Shown: positions 1 through 5,305 of the stretch, piece by piece
How positions within the stretch are numbered: position 1 is the first letter of the stretch
Layout of the letters: every line of letters begins with the position of its first letter
Assembly: GCA_003694385.1 (NCBI GenBank)
Contig: RFKA01000026.1
Location: 1-6,028 of the forward strand
Reading direction: 5' to 3'
Length of the DNA stretch: 6,028 nucleotides
Origin: Candidatus Woesearchaeota archaeon
Lineage (GTDB): Archaea > Nanobdellota > Nanobdellia > Woesearchaeales > UBA525
The notes under the pieces: generated by a model
What the model was told of the DNA's origin: nothing
Databases searched by the model: none
Seen by the model: the letters and a program-made list of their open reading frames with translations, nothing else
Position numbers and translations under genes: made by a program

Positions 1-533
1 AAGAGCGCGATGCTGAGCGCATGCCTCCCTGTGAAGCCCGCAGCTTTCGCGAGGGCCCGCGCCTGGTACTCGTGCAGGCCATCCATGGGCGAGACATGGA
101 TGCTCGCTGGAGCCTCTCGCTTCACCGATTCCTCCACGTCGACTCCCCCCTGCGATGACAGGAGAATCATTGGCTTCCGCTCAACTGTGTCATACAGAAT
201 GCTCAAATAGTATTCTTCCTTCACGGCGAGCTGCTTCTCGATGAGGAGCGTCGTCACGGGCTGCCCGTTCACGTCTCGCTTGTAGAGCGCATCAATCTCC
301 TCGAGGGACCGCGCGTAATCATCGGCAGTAACGATGAGGCCGTTTTTCTTTCGCCCACCCGAGAGTACCTGCGCCTTGATAACGACGCGCCCATGCTCGA
401 AGAAGAACTCGCGGTAGCGCTCTTTATGGAACGAGAGATTAATGTAGCTCTTATTGTCTGTGACGATACCTGGCGGTACGCGAACACCAGATCTGCGCAG
501 GAGTTCCTTCCCTCTGTATTCGGGGAGCTTCAT
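1..533 (-). CDS. sucC: Succinyl-CoA synthetase beta subunit-like ATP-grasp protein, C-terminus cut off by window edge
   Basis: The reverse strand is open from the ATG at 533 to base 1 (177 codons, no stop), so the gene is partial at its 3' end. The N-terminus MKLPEYRGKELLRRSGVRVP matches the classic start of SucC and related acyl-CoA ligase beta subunits (pattern MxLHEYQAKELxxxxGVPVP). Further in are VVIKAQVLSGGRKKNG (about residues 54-69; SucC has VVKAQxxAGGRGKAGG), the ATP-grasp segment KEEYYLSILYD (about 108-118), SSQGGVDVEE (about 127-136) and HEYQAR (about 157-162). Family members couple an acyl-CoA thioester to ATP or GTP formation with a separate alpha subunit, in the cytoplasm. The nucleotide-binding half is present; the CoA-ligase half lies outside the window. 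It could instead be the beta part of an ATP-citrate lyase or of an ADP-forming acetyl-CoA synthetase, so the symbol is at family level. It diverges from the protease gene at 624. Confidence 0.8.
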   Translation of the reverse strand, partial: MKLPEYRGKELLRRSGVRVPPGIVTDNKSYINLSFHKERYREFFFEHGRVVIKAQVLSGGRKKNGLIVTADDYARSLEEIDALYKRDVNGQPVTTLLIEKQLAVKEEYYLSILYDTVERKPMILLSSQGGVDVEESVKREAPASIHVSPMDGLHEYQARALAKAAGFTGRHALSIAL

Positions 534-555
534 CTCTGTAGGGTGCTCAGAGGCT

Positions 556-563
556 CTTTTAAG
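556..563 (-). promoter_or_regulatory. Possible TATA box of the sucC-like gene
   Basis: On the reverse strand CTTAAAAG is centred about 26 nt before the ATG at 533. That is the same spacing as the other leaderless promoters of this window, and no Shine-Dalgarno sequence precedes the ATG. The match to the archaeal TATA consensus is weak. The better box at 594-603 also reads as TATTTATATA on this strand and could serve the gene with a leader of roughly 40 nt. Confidence 0.35.
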
Positions 564-593
564 GGTTTCGGCGGGGTTTTCCCCGACGGAGAG

Positions 594-603
594 TATATAA
601 ATA
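594..603 (+). promoter_or_regulatory. TATA box of the Lon-like protease gene (leaderless)
   Basis: TATATAAATA is centred about 26 nt before the ATG at 624, so transcription should begin at or next to the start codon. The bases before the ATG (CCTCCTCATC) do not resemble a Shine-Dalgarno sequence, which fits a leaderless mRNA. The element is nearly symmetric and could also direct transcription leftwards toward the sucC-like gene. Confidence 0.75.
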
Positions 604-623
604 GCTCTTGATTCCTCCTCATC

Positions 624-1385
624 ATGCGAATCGTTGCGCGTGACGGGCTCCTCGTGCTCCTCTCGTTCCTCGTGGGCTTCTTTCTCGCGACGACCCTCTT
701 CTTTGCCCACTACGGCTCTCAACACGCACCCACAACGCCCTCGCAAGCCCTCGCATCCCCTGCAGAGACTATTGAGCGGAGCGTCCCCATTGTTGCGGTT
801 GATGAGCAAGGGCGCGGGCAGGTAGGCACGCTCACCGTCAAGCTCATCCCGGGTAACAATAACGTGCTCGTCGACACGAACCCCTTCCTTGACATCGACA
901 TCCAGTACAGCGCAAACATCGCTGTTGCGGTCGCGAAACTCACGACAGGGCGCTACGCGGCGGACAAGGATTTCGTCCTCAGCTATGCGTCAGCGGGCAG
1001 CGTTGTTGGCGGAGAGAGCGCGAGTGCGGTCACCGCCGTCGCAGTTATCGCTGCACTCGAAGGCAAGGACTTCAAGGCAGGCTATGCGATGACAGGCGCG
1101 ATACGGCCTGACGGCACCATTGGTCCTGTTGGTGGTATCCCTGAAAAAGCACAAGCCCTCGCAGAAGCTGGCTACACGCATTTCCTCATCCCCAAAGGAC
1201 AAGGAACCTTCACGTACTATGAACCCGTGCGCGAGCCCGTCCGCGACAGTTTCGGCTTCGTCTTTGCTCACACACGCTATGTTCCAAGAACTATCGACCT
1301 CGTGCAAGTCGCGCGCGAAGAATGGGGTATCGAACTCATTGAGGTCTCGACAGTCACCGAGGCTGCCGACCTTATGCTTGAGTGA
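624..1385 (+). CDS. Membrane-anchored S16 family (Lon-like) serine protease without ATPase domain
   Basis: The 253-aa product has a short positively charged N-terminus, one hydrophobic segment (about residues 8-28) and a polar linker (about 31-50) before a Lon C-terminal type protease domain (about 65-253). The catalytic dyad is visible: Ser132 in GGESASA, corresponding to the Lon GPSAG motif, and Lys175 in GPVGGIPEKAQA, corresponding to the Lon GGLKEK motif. The Ser-Lys spacing of 43 residues equals that of E. coli Lon (S679/K722). GAIRPDGTIGPVGG is also characteristic of the fold. No AAA+ module is present. The signal-anchor pattern suggests N-terminus inside and protease domain outside the cell, so it would act without ATP on extracellular or membrane substrates, which cannot be named from the sequence. 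The start is fixed by the TATA box 26 nt upstream. The permease gene follows after 47 nt but has its own promoter. Confidence 0.85.
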   Translation: MRIVARDGLLVLLSFLVGFFLATTLFFAHYGSQHAPTTPSQALASPAETIERSVPIVAVDEQGRGQVGTLTVKLIPGNNNVLVDTNPFLDIDIQYSANIAVAVAKLTTGRYAADKDFVLSYASAGSVVGGESASAVTAVAVIAALEGKDFKAGYAMTGAIRPDGTIGPVGGIPEKAQALAEAGYTHFLIPKGQGTFTYYEPVREPVRDSFGFVFAHTRYVPRTIDLVQVAREEWGIELIEVSTVTEAADLMLE

Positions 1386-1402
1386 GCGCCTGAGTGAGAG
1401 AT

Positions 1403-1410
1403 TTTATAAA
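1403..1410 (+). promoter_or_regulatory. TATA box of the AI-2E family permease gene (fixes start at 1433)
   Basis: TTTATAAA, inside the symmetric stretch ATTTTATAAAAT (1401-1412), is centred 26-27 nt before the ATG at 1433. The longer in-frame ATG at 1394 lies upstream of this box and would not be in the transcript, so the promoter decides the start. Confidence 0.7.
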
Positions 1411-1432
1411 ATTCACTTGTCCAAGGTACTGC

Positions 1433-2437
1433 ATGAGCTCTGAGCAGCGCTTGGTGAACATCGCCATCATATTCATCGCGGTCGTCGTCTTCATCGTCGT
1501 GCTCAAGGAGCTCCAAGCATTCCTGAGGCCTTTTGCAATCGCCCTCATCCTCACCTTCCTCCTCATGCCCGTCCTGCGCTTTTCGCGGCGCACAAAACTG
1601 CCGATGAGCGTCATCGTCGTCGGGGTGGTCATCGTGCTCTTCTTCCTTACCTTCCTCCTCGTATGGGTTGTGAGCAACCAGACTGCGAACCTGAACGAGC
1701 GCCTCGCACTCCTCGTCGGGAGCTTCGAGACAATGCTCGAGACCACTGCGGTTGGGGGTGTGCCGCTCAGCGAGTTCATCGACCCGAACGCGATTGGCCG
1801 CGCAATAGCCACAGCTGTACGACAAGGGGCGGCAGGGATTGGCAACTTCATCAGCGAGCTCTTCCTCGCCATCCTCTTCACGCTCTTCATCCTGCCATCC
1901 CACGAAAGGCTCGTGCACGCCATTGGTGCAGGCTTAGACGAGCGGAAACGGAAACGCTTCCAGAGCGCGCTTCGCGAAACAGAAGAGGCCATTCGCGGCT
2001 ACCTCTACGCGAAAACACTCATTAGTCTTGGCACAGCAGTTGCGACGGCGTTGCTCCTCTGGGCGTTCCAGAGCGACCTCGTCATCGTCCTCGCGCTCAT
2101 AACCTTCATCCTCAATTACATCCCGAACATCGGGAGCGTCTTCGCAGTCATCGTCGCTGCGGGCGTCTATGCACTCCTCCACGGCCTCGGCTGGCCGCTC
2201 CTCTTCCTCACGCTCCTGCTCATCCTCGTGCAAGCGTTTTTCGGGAACTACCTCGAGCCGAAATTCGCCGGGAGGAAACTCAGCCTGTCACCAACAATCA
2301 TCCTGCTCTCGCTCTTCCTCTGGTATTGGATCTGGGGTGTCGTCGGCATGCTCCTCGCCGTACCACTCACTTCGATTCTCAGGATTGTCCTCTCACACAT
2401 CGACGCGACGAAGCCAGCAGCGAAGTGGCTCAGTTAG
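1433..2437 (+). CDS. AI-2E transporter family (PerM, UPF0118) membrane protein
   Basis: From the ATG at 1433 the product has 334 aa, the usual size for PF01594. It has about eight membrane segments: three near the N-terminus (about residues 8-80), a soluble region (about 82-140), then further helices to residue 324. Family signatures in the C-terminal half are NYIPNIGS (228-235), GNYLEPKFAGRKLSLSP (271-287) and a final helix pair containing WGVVGMLLAVPL. Members include the proposed AI-2 exporter TqsA and other exporters; the substrate in archaea is not established and quorum sensing should not be assumed. An in-frame ATG at 1394 would add 13 residues but lies upstream of the TATA box at 1403-1410. 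The adjacent secreted protease may be functionally related, but separate promoters argue against a strict operon. Confidence 0.88.
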   Translation: MSSEQRLVNIAIIFIAVVVFIVVLKELQAFLRPFAIALILTFLLMPVLRFSRRTKLPMSVIVVGVVIVLFFLTFLLVWVVSNQTANLNERLALLVGSFETMLETTAVGGVPLSEFIDPNAIGRAIATAVRQGAAGIGNFISELFLAILFTLFILPSHERLVHAIGAGLDERKRKRFQSALRETEEAIRGYLYAKTLISLGTAVATALLLWAFQSDLVIVLALITFILNYIPNIGSVFAVIVAAGVYALLHGLGWPLLFLTLLLILVQAFFGNYLEPKFAGRKLSLSPTIILLSLFLWYWIWGVVGMLLAVPLTSILRIVLSHIDATKPAAKWLS

Positions 2438-2449
2438 CACGCGTGCTCG

Positions 2450-2490
2450 TTTTGCCTGTTGTAGTTTGTTGTCTGTTTTTCCTTTATGTT
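2450..2490 (+). terminator. T-rich archaeal-type terminator after the AI-2E family gene
   Basis: The 75-nt convergent spacer between the permease and the phosphoglycerate mutase is strongly T-rich on the + strand, with runs TTTT (2450-2453), TTTTT (2476-2480) and TTT groups to 2491, and no stem-loop. Archaeal RNA polymerase ends transcription at such T-tracts. The opposite strand is A-rich, so it offers no matching terminator for the gene from the right. Confidence 0.5.
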
Positions 2491-2512
2491 TGAGCGCTTG
2501 CTTCTCGTACAC

Positions 2513-3244
2513 TCACTTCTTGTGCACTTGTTGCTTGTGATGCGCCGGAGCACTCCAGTGAATAGGCCGCGTGAACGCGTGCTCTTTCTCTCGCACGAGC
2601 TTGCCCCGCGACCACTTGTAGAGCACCGGTTTGCCCGTCGGTAACTCGAGATGAGGAATCTGTTCATCACTAATCTTATCGAGATACTTAATGATGGCGC
2701 GGAGGCTATTCCCGTGCGCGCTGACGAGGACATTCTTCCCTCTCCGTACGTGCGGCATAATCTTCCTCTGGAAGTACGGCACGGCGCGCTTGTACGTATC
2801 ATGGAGGCACTCACCCCCTGGGGGGCGTACATCGTAGCTGCGCCGCCAGATGAAGACTTGTTGCTTCCCGAACTTCCTCCGCGCCGCATCCTTATTCATG
2901 CCTTGGAGCCGCCCATAGTAGCGCTCATTCAGCGCCTCATCACAATAGACGGGGATCTCTTTTCGCCCGAGCGTCGTGTGCCGCGACCACTGGCGGCCCT
3001 TCCCAGCACTATGCACGAACACGCCCGTATAATCCTGTTTCGCGAGAATAATGAGGAGCGTCTCAATCGCTCGCATTAATGTGCTCGTGAAGGCGATGTC
3101 GAAACGGAGGCCTTCGAGTCGCTTCGCAGCCATCATTGCTTCATAGATGCCATTCTCGCTCAGCGGCACGTCAACCCAGCCAGTGAACCTGTTAGCGATA
3201 TTCCACCGTGACTCGCCGTGCCGCACAAGGATAAGGTAGGACAT
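2513..3244 (-). CDS. gpmA: 2,3-bisphosphoglycerate-dependent phosphoglycerate mutase
   Basis: The 243-aa product matches the dPGM branch of the histidine phosphatase superfamily and is of usual length (about 230-250 aa). It interconverts 3- and 2-phosphoglycerate in glycolysis/gluconeogenesis, in the cytoplasm. Visible motifs are LVRHGES (6-12) with the phosphorylated His9, WNIANRFTGWVDVPLSENG (14-32), TSTLMRAIET (53-62), the acid/base region LNERYYGRLQG (105-115, Glu107), PPGGE (141-145) and SAHGNSLRA (175-183) with the second catalytic His177. The insert at about 70-105, typical of dPGM rather than generic phosphatases, is present. The C-terminus is basic and His-rich (HHKQQVHKK), differing from standard sequences. 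The start at 3244 gives the canonical N-terminus and sits 25-26 nt after a TATA-like element. Many archaea use the unrelated cofactor-independent enzyme, so this may be an acquired gene (inference). Confidence 0.93.
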   Translation of the reverse strand: MSYLILVRHGESRWNIANRFTGWVDVPLSENGIYEAMMAAKRLEGLRFDIAFTSTLMRAIETLLIILAKQDYTGVFVHSAGKGRQWSRHTTLGRKEIPVYCDEALNERYYGRLQGMNKDAARRKFGKQQVFIWRRSYDVRPPGGECLHDTYKRAVPYFQRKIMPHVRRGKNVLVSAHGNSLRAIIKYLDKISDEQIPHLELPTGKPVLYKWSRGKLVREKEHAFTRPIHWSAPAHHKQQVHKK

Positions 3245-3264
3245 GGGATGGCCTCAGGAGTCTC

Positions 3265-3274
3265 TTTTTATTAA
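3265..3274 (-). promoter_or_regulatory. TATA-like box of the phosphoglycerate mutase gene (leaderless)
   Basis: On the reverse strand TTAATAAAAA is centred 25-26 nt before the ATG at 3244. The bases between them (GAGACTCCTGAGGCCATCCC) hold no well-placed Shine-Dalgarno sequence, so the mRNA is probably leaderless. The AT-rich block at 3291-3301 is an alternative box that would give a longer leader. Confidence 0.55.
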
Positions 3275-3293
3275 GTTGGTCCTTAACAAGTTT

Positions 3294-3301
3294 TTTAAAT
3301 A
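3294..3301 (+). promoter_or_regulatory. TATA box of the cold-shock gene
   Basis: TTTAAATA lies about 67 nt before the ATG at 3365, so a start about 26 nt downstream gives a leader of roughly 40 nt. This gene has a Shine-Dalgarno sequence, unlike the leaderless genes of the window. The element is almost palindromic and lies in the divergent region shared with the phosphoglycerate mutase gene. Confidence 0.6.
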
Positions 3302-3352
3302 CCTCCTTACTCTCCCCTTTCCTCAGGCACGGAATTCTTAGTTTCGTTCCAA

Positions 3353-3358
3353 AGGTGA
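3353..3358 (+). promoter_or_regulatory. Shine-Dalgarno sequence of the cold-shock gene
   Basis: AGGTGA is a perfect complement to the 16S rRNA 3' end and is separated from the ATG at 3365 by 6 nt. It confirms this start and shows that the organism uses both leadered and leaderless initiation. Confidence 0.75.
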
Positions 3359-3364
3359 AGTACA

Positions 3365-3622
3365 ATGGAAGGCAAAGTGAAATTTTTTGACCATGAAAAA
3401 CGTTTTGGGTTCATTACTGGCACAGACGGTACAGACTACTTCGTCCACATTAGCGCGGTCGCGAACGGCATGCCGATGAACGAGGACGACTCCGTCACTT
3501 TCGACGTCGTGCAAGGAGACCGGGGCCCGAAGGCAGGCAATGTCAAGCCCGTCAGCGAAGCGCCTGCTGAGGAAGCTGCAGAGGACGCTCCTGCTGAAGA
3601 ATCAGCTGAAGACGCAGCGTAA
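3365..3622 (+). CDS. Cold-shock domain (CspA-like) nucleic acid-binding protein with acidic repeat tail
   Basis: The 85-aa protein begins with a full cold-shock domain (about residues 1-63), a five-stranded barrel that binds single-stranded RNA or DNA and acts as an RNA chaperone. The N-terminal strand KVKFFDHEKRFGFIT (4-18) contains RNP1, with Arg13 replacing the usual Gly of KGFGF. RNP2 is YFVHIS (25-30). The tail (64-85) is Ala/Glu/Asp-rich and is a tandem 9-residue repeat, APAEEAAED then APAEESAED. Such an acidic tail is not part of the core domain and may tune nucleic acid binding or solubility (inference). The gene is monocistronic, with its own TATA box, Shine-Dalgarno sequence and T-tract terminator. 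Confidence 0.93.
   Translation: MEGKVKFFDHEKRFGFITGTDGTDYFVHISAVANGMPMNEDDSVTFDVVQGDRGPKAGNVKPVSEAPAEEAAEDAPAEESAEDAA
3560..3613 (+). repeat. Imperfect 27-bp tandem repeat encoding the acidic tail of the cold-shock protein
   Basis: Two in-frame 27-nt units (3560-3586 and 3587-3613) encode APAEEAAED and APAEESAED. One residue differs and several synonymous positions have diverged, so the duplication is not recent. Confidence 0.8.
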
Positions 3623-3623
3623 G

Positions 3624-3640
3624 TTCTTTTTTTTCTTTTC
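3624..3640 (+). terminator. T-tract terminator after the cold-shock gene
   Basis: Immediately after the TAA stop (3620-3622) come an uninterrupted run of eight T and a further TTTT, separated by a single C. No stem-loop precedes them. This is the typical archaeal intrinsic terminator. Confidence 0.75.
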
Positions 3641-3920
3641 GAAACGCGGAGAGACCGTGAGCATTGCCTTATGAATCTTCCTTATGGGGAGAGCCCGGAG
3701 ACGATTTCAGCAAATATTTTTTGTACAAGCACCACAATGACTCGTCAGTCTTTCGAAAGCGCCACGTCATGAGGACCTGCTGACCGTAACGAGTCACTCC
3801 AGGAGTTCCTTGGGCGAAAGGCGTTTCTGCAGTGGAGTAGCATTCCTGGTGCTTCCTTCTCATGCTTCCTTCTCATAGAGTATTACTCGCGCCAGAAATG
3901 AAGAACCCAAGGCAAAAAAT
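3641..3920. other. Intergenic stretch without a recognisable gene
   Basis: Between the cold-shock terminator and the arsR promoter I see no convincing gene. A 64-codon frame on the reverse strand (3669-3863) is open but resembles nothing I know, and its ATG falls in a local duplication. The stretch contains a 13-bp tandem duplication (3851-3876) and an AT-rich block at 3712-3723. The reverse complement of that block, CAAAAAATATTT, recurs exactly at 3913-3924 next to the arsR TATA box. A small RNA or leftward promoter is possible but unsupported by any recognisable fold. Confidence 0.5.
3851..3876. repeat. Perfect 13-bp tandem duplication
   Basis: GCTTCCTTCTCAT occurs twice head to tail (3851-3863 and 3864-3876), about 75 nt upstream of the arsR start codon. 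The identity of both copies suggests a recent slippage duplication or a doubled binding site. Confidence 0.85.
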
Positions 3921-3930
3921 ATTTATATAT
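3921..3930 (+). promoter_or_regulatory. TATA box of the arsR operon (leaderless)
   Basis: ATTTATATAT is centred about 25 nt before the ATG at 3950 and is preceded by an A-rich stretch (AAAAAAT) fitting a BRE. No Shine-Dalgarno sequence lies between them, so translation is probably leaderless. It should drive all three genes of the overlapping cluster 3950-5305. Confidence 0.8.
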
Positions 3931-3934
3931 CTGC

Positions 3935-3946
3935 GTATACCGATAC
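3935..3946. promoter_or_regulatory. Candidate ArsR operator between TATA box and start codon
   Basis: GTATACCGATAC is a short interrupted palindrome (GTAT and ATAC arms, 4-nt spacer) between the TATA box and the arsR ATG. A bound ArsR dimer there would block the transcription start, the usual autoregulation of this family. The arms are only 4 bp, so this is a weak assignment. Confidence 0.25.
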
Positions 3947-3949
3947 TTT

Positions 3950-4267
3950 ATGCTGCGGAAGAAAGCACGATTTCTGAAAGTGCTCGGCGACGAGACGAAA
4001 CTCAAGATTCTCCAGAGCCTCTTGGACGAAGAAGTGTGCTCCTGCCATTTCATTCGGATAACTGGAAGGGCGCAGTCAACCGTCTCCACCCATCTCAGAG
4101 ACCTCGAGCGAGAAGGCATCTTACAGTCGCGGCGACAGGGACGAAACATCTTTTACCGTATCAGCGACCCTCGCGTCTACGCACTCTTCACGCTCCTAGG
4201 AATAACTCGACGGAAAAAGACGAGTGCAAGGAACAGGTGGGACAATGTCAAAAAAAGGATTCTTTGA
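3950..4267 (+). CDS. arsR: ArsR-family metal-responsive transcriptional repressor
   Basis: The 105-aa product is a winged helix-turn-helix protein of standard ArsR/SmtB length. The sequence starts with FLKVLGDETKLKILQSLL (8-25), typical of the family. It continues with EEVCSCHF (27-34), whose Cys30 and Cys32 correspond to the CVC pair of the arsenite-sensing ELCVCDL motif. The recognition helix region is AQSTVSTHLRDLEREGIL (41-58) and the wing is RRQGRNIFYRI (61-71). Family members dimerise, bind the promoter and release it when As(III), Sb(III), Cd(II) or another soft metal binds. A third cysteine is not present where E. coli ArsR has one; His33 might contribute. The C-terminus is basic (TRRKKTSARNR). 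Its last codons overlap the 38-aa cysteine-rich gene by 23 nt, which ties regulator, small protein and permease into one operon. Confidence 0.88.
   Translation: MLRKKARFLKVLGDETKLKILQSLLDEEVCSCHFIRITGRAQSTVSTHLRDLEREGILQSRRQGRNIFYRISDPRVYALFTLLGITRRKKTSARNRWDNVKKRIL
4235..4240 (+). promoter_or_regulatory. Shine-Dalgarno sequence of the cysteine-rich small gene
   Basis: AGGTGG lies inside the end of arsR, 4 nt before the ATG at 4245. A well-placed ribosome site within another gene is good evidence that the short frame is translated. Confidence 0.65.
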
Positions 4268-4361
4268 GAGGATACTCGACAAACTCGACGAGAAACTCGA
4301 GGAGAAAGCCAACGAGAAAACGTGCGGCTGCAAGGACGATGGGTCATCATGTTGCAAGTAA
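4245..4361 (+). CDS. 38-aa cysteine-rich putative metal-binding protein
   Basis: The frame starts at ATG 4245, ends at TAA 4359-4361 and lies between and overlapping two metal genes. The product has a short N-terminus (MSKKGFF) and a charged amphipathic helix with heptad-like spacing (about residues 7-25: [19 protein letters not shown]). It ends in a cysteine cluster, [13 protein letters not shown] (26-38), with a CxC and a CC pair. I recall similar tiny proteins, helix plus CC motifs, beside metal permeases in prokaryotes, where they are annotated as putative metal-binding; I cannot confirm this without a search. A role as a thiolate metallochaperone or sink feeding the permease is inference. 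Overlaps of 23 nt with arsR and 13 nt with the permease, plus its own AGGTGG site, support expression by translational coupling. Confidence 0.75.
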   Translation: MSKKGFFERILDKLDEKLEEKANEKTCGCKDDGSSCCK

Positions 4362-5305
4362 CTGTTGACTGGATCGTCTATCAGCTCGCAAGCCTTGATG
4401 CCTCCTCGCGACTCGCGCAATCCCTGAACTTTTTCCTCTACGACTCCATTAAAATACTCTTATTGCTCTTCGCGATGATCTTCGTCGTGGGCTTTCTCAG
4501 AACGTATATTTCCCAGCAGGAAGTCAAGCGGTGGCTGAGCGGAAAGAGAAGAGGCATCAGCAATCTCGTCGCTTCGTCCTTCGGCGCGCTCACCCCGTTC
4601 TGTTCCTGCTCCTCAATCCCCATTTTCCTGAGCTTCCTCGAAGCGGGCGTGCCATTAGGCGTCACCTTCTCCTTCCTCATCACCTCTCCCCTCGTGAACG
4701 AGTACTTGGTCGTTCTCATGCTCGGCTTCTTCGGATGGAAAATAACACTCGCGTACGTGCTCAGCGGTATGCTCATCGGCACCATCGCAGGCATGGTGCT
4801 CGGGGCGATGAACCTCGAGCGACACCTCGTCAAGGATATCGTTACGCAAACCATCAAAGAGAAACGATTCGACGCGCTTAAGGAACGCCTCTCATTCGGC
4901 CTCAACGAAGCCCGGGCTATTACGAAGAAAGTGTGGCTCTGGGTGCTCGTCGGCGTTGGTATCGGCGCAGCAATCCATAACTATGTCCCTGCAGAGCTCA
5001 TTCAGGGCATCATCAACAAAGGCGGCTGGCTCGCTGTACCCATAGCAACAATCATTGGCGTCCCCATGTACGGGAGCTGCGCAGCAATCGTGCCCATTGC
5101 CGTCGTCCTCTTTCAGAAAGGAGTCCCGCTCGGCACCGCCCTCGCATTCATGATGGCGACGGCCGCGCTCAGTCTCCCTGAAGCAATCATCCTCCGGAGA
5201 GCGATGAAACTCAAGCTCATCCTCGCCTTCTTCACAATCACCACACTCGCGATCATCCTCACTGGTTACGTCTTCAACGCGCTCCAGCCCATCTTAACCT
5301 CATGA
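4349..5305 (+). CDS. Permease of the PF03773 (DUF318/ArsP-like) family, probable metalloid or metal exporter
   Basis: From ATG 4349 the product is a 318-aa integral membrane protein with about eight membrane segments in two halves separated by a charged loop (about residues 154-191). The family signature [15 protein letters not shown] (82-96) places Cys85 and Cys87 at a membrane helix; the second half carries the equivalent [13 protein letters not shown] (237-249) with Cys244. ArsP, the characterised member, exports trivalent organoarsenicals, and relatives confer arsenite resistance, using conserved cysteines. The exact substrate here is unknown; the ArsR repressor upstream argues for arsenic, antimony or another thiophilic metal. 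A GTG at 4322 is in frame, but ATG 4349 gives the usual family start ([13 protein letters not shown]) and couples to the stop of the preceding gene with a 13-nt overlap. The 3' end overlaps the convergent merP-like gene by 6 nt. Confidence 0.87.
   Translation: MLQVTVDWIVYQLASLDASSRLAQSLNFFLYDSIKILLLLFAMIFVVGFLRTYISQQEVKRWLSGKRRGISNLVASSFGALTPFCSCSSIPIFLSFLEAGVPLGVTFSFLITSPLVNEYLVVLMLGFFGWKITLAYVLSGMLIGTIAGMVLGAMNLERHLVKDIVTQTIKEKRFDALKERLSFGLNEARAITKKVWLWVLVGVGIGAAIHNYVPAELIQGIINKGGWLAVPIATIIGVPMYGSCAAIVPIAVVLFQKGVPLGTALAFMMATAALSLPEAIILRRAMKLKLILAFFTITTLAIILTGYVFNALQPILTS

Noticed and set aside
1394..1432. Longer N-terminus of the AI-2E family protein
   Set aside because: The ATG at 1394 lies upstream of the TATA box at 1403-1410, so it would not be transcribed from that promoter, and the added residues do not look like the family.
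1277..1918. 213-codon reverse-strand frame rich in Asp, Glu and His
   Set aside because: It is antisense to the protease end and the AI-2E family gene. The acidic composition simply mirrors GTC/CTC-rich membrane codons, and no motif is recognisable.
2651..3079. 142-codon + strand frame
   Set aside because: It lies entirely antisense to the phosphoglycerate mutase, whose catalytic motifs are all intact.
3669..3863. 64-codon reverse-strand frame in the spacer before arsR
   Set aside because: No recognisable domain, no promoter or ribosome site at the right distance, and its start lies in the 13-bp duplication. Kept only as a note in the intergenic entry.
4322..4348. GTG start giving nine more residues on the permease
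   Set aside because: ATG 4349 gives the typical family N-terminus and the tight stop/start overlap with the cysteine-rich gene.
3862..4368. 168-codon + strand frame across arsR
   Set aside because: It is out of frame with arsR, which has clear HTH and CxC motifs and a well-spaced promoter; this frame also starts upstream of that promoter.
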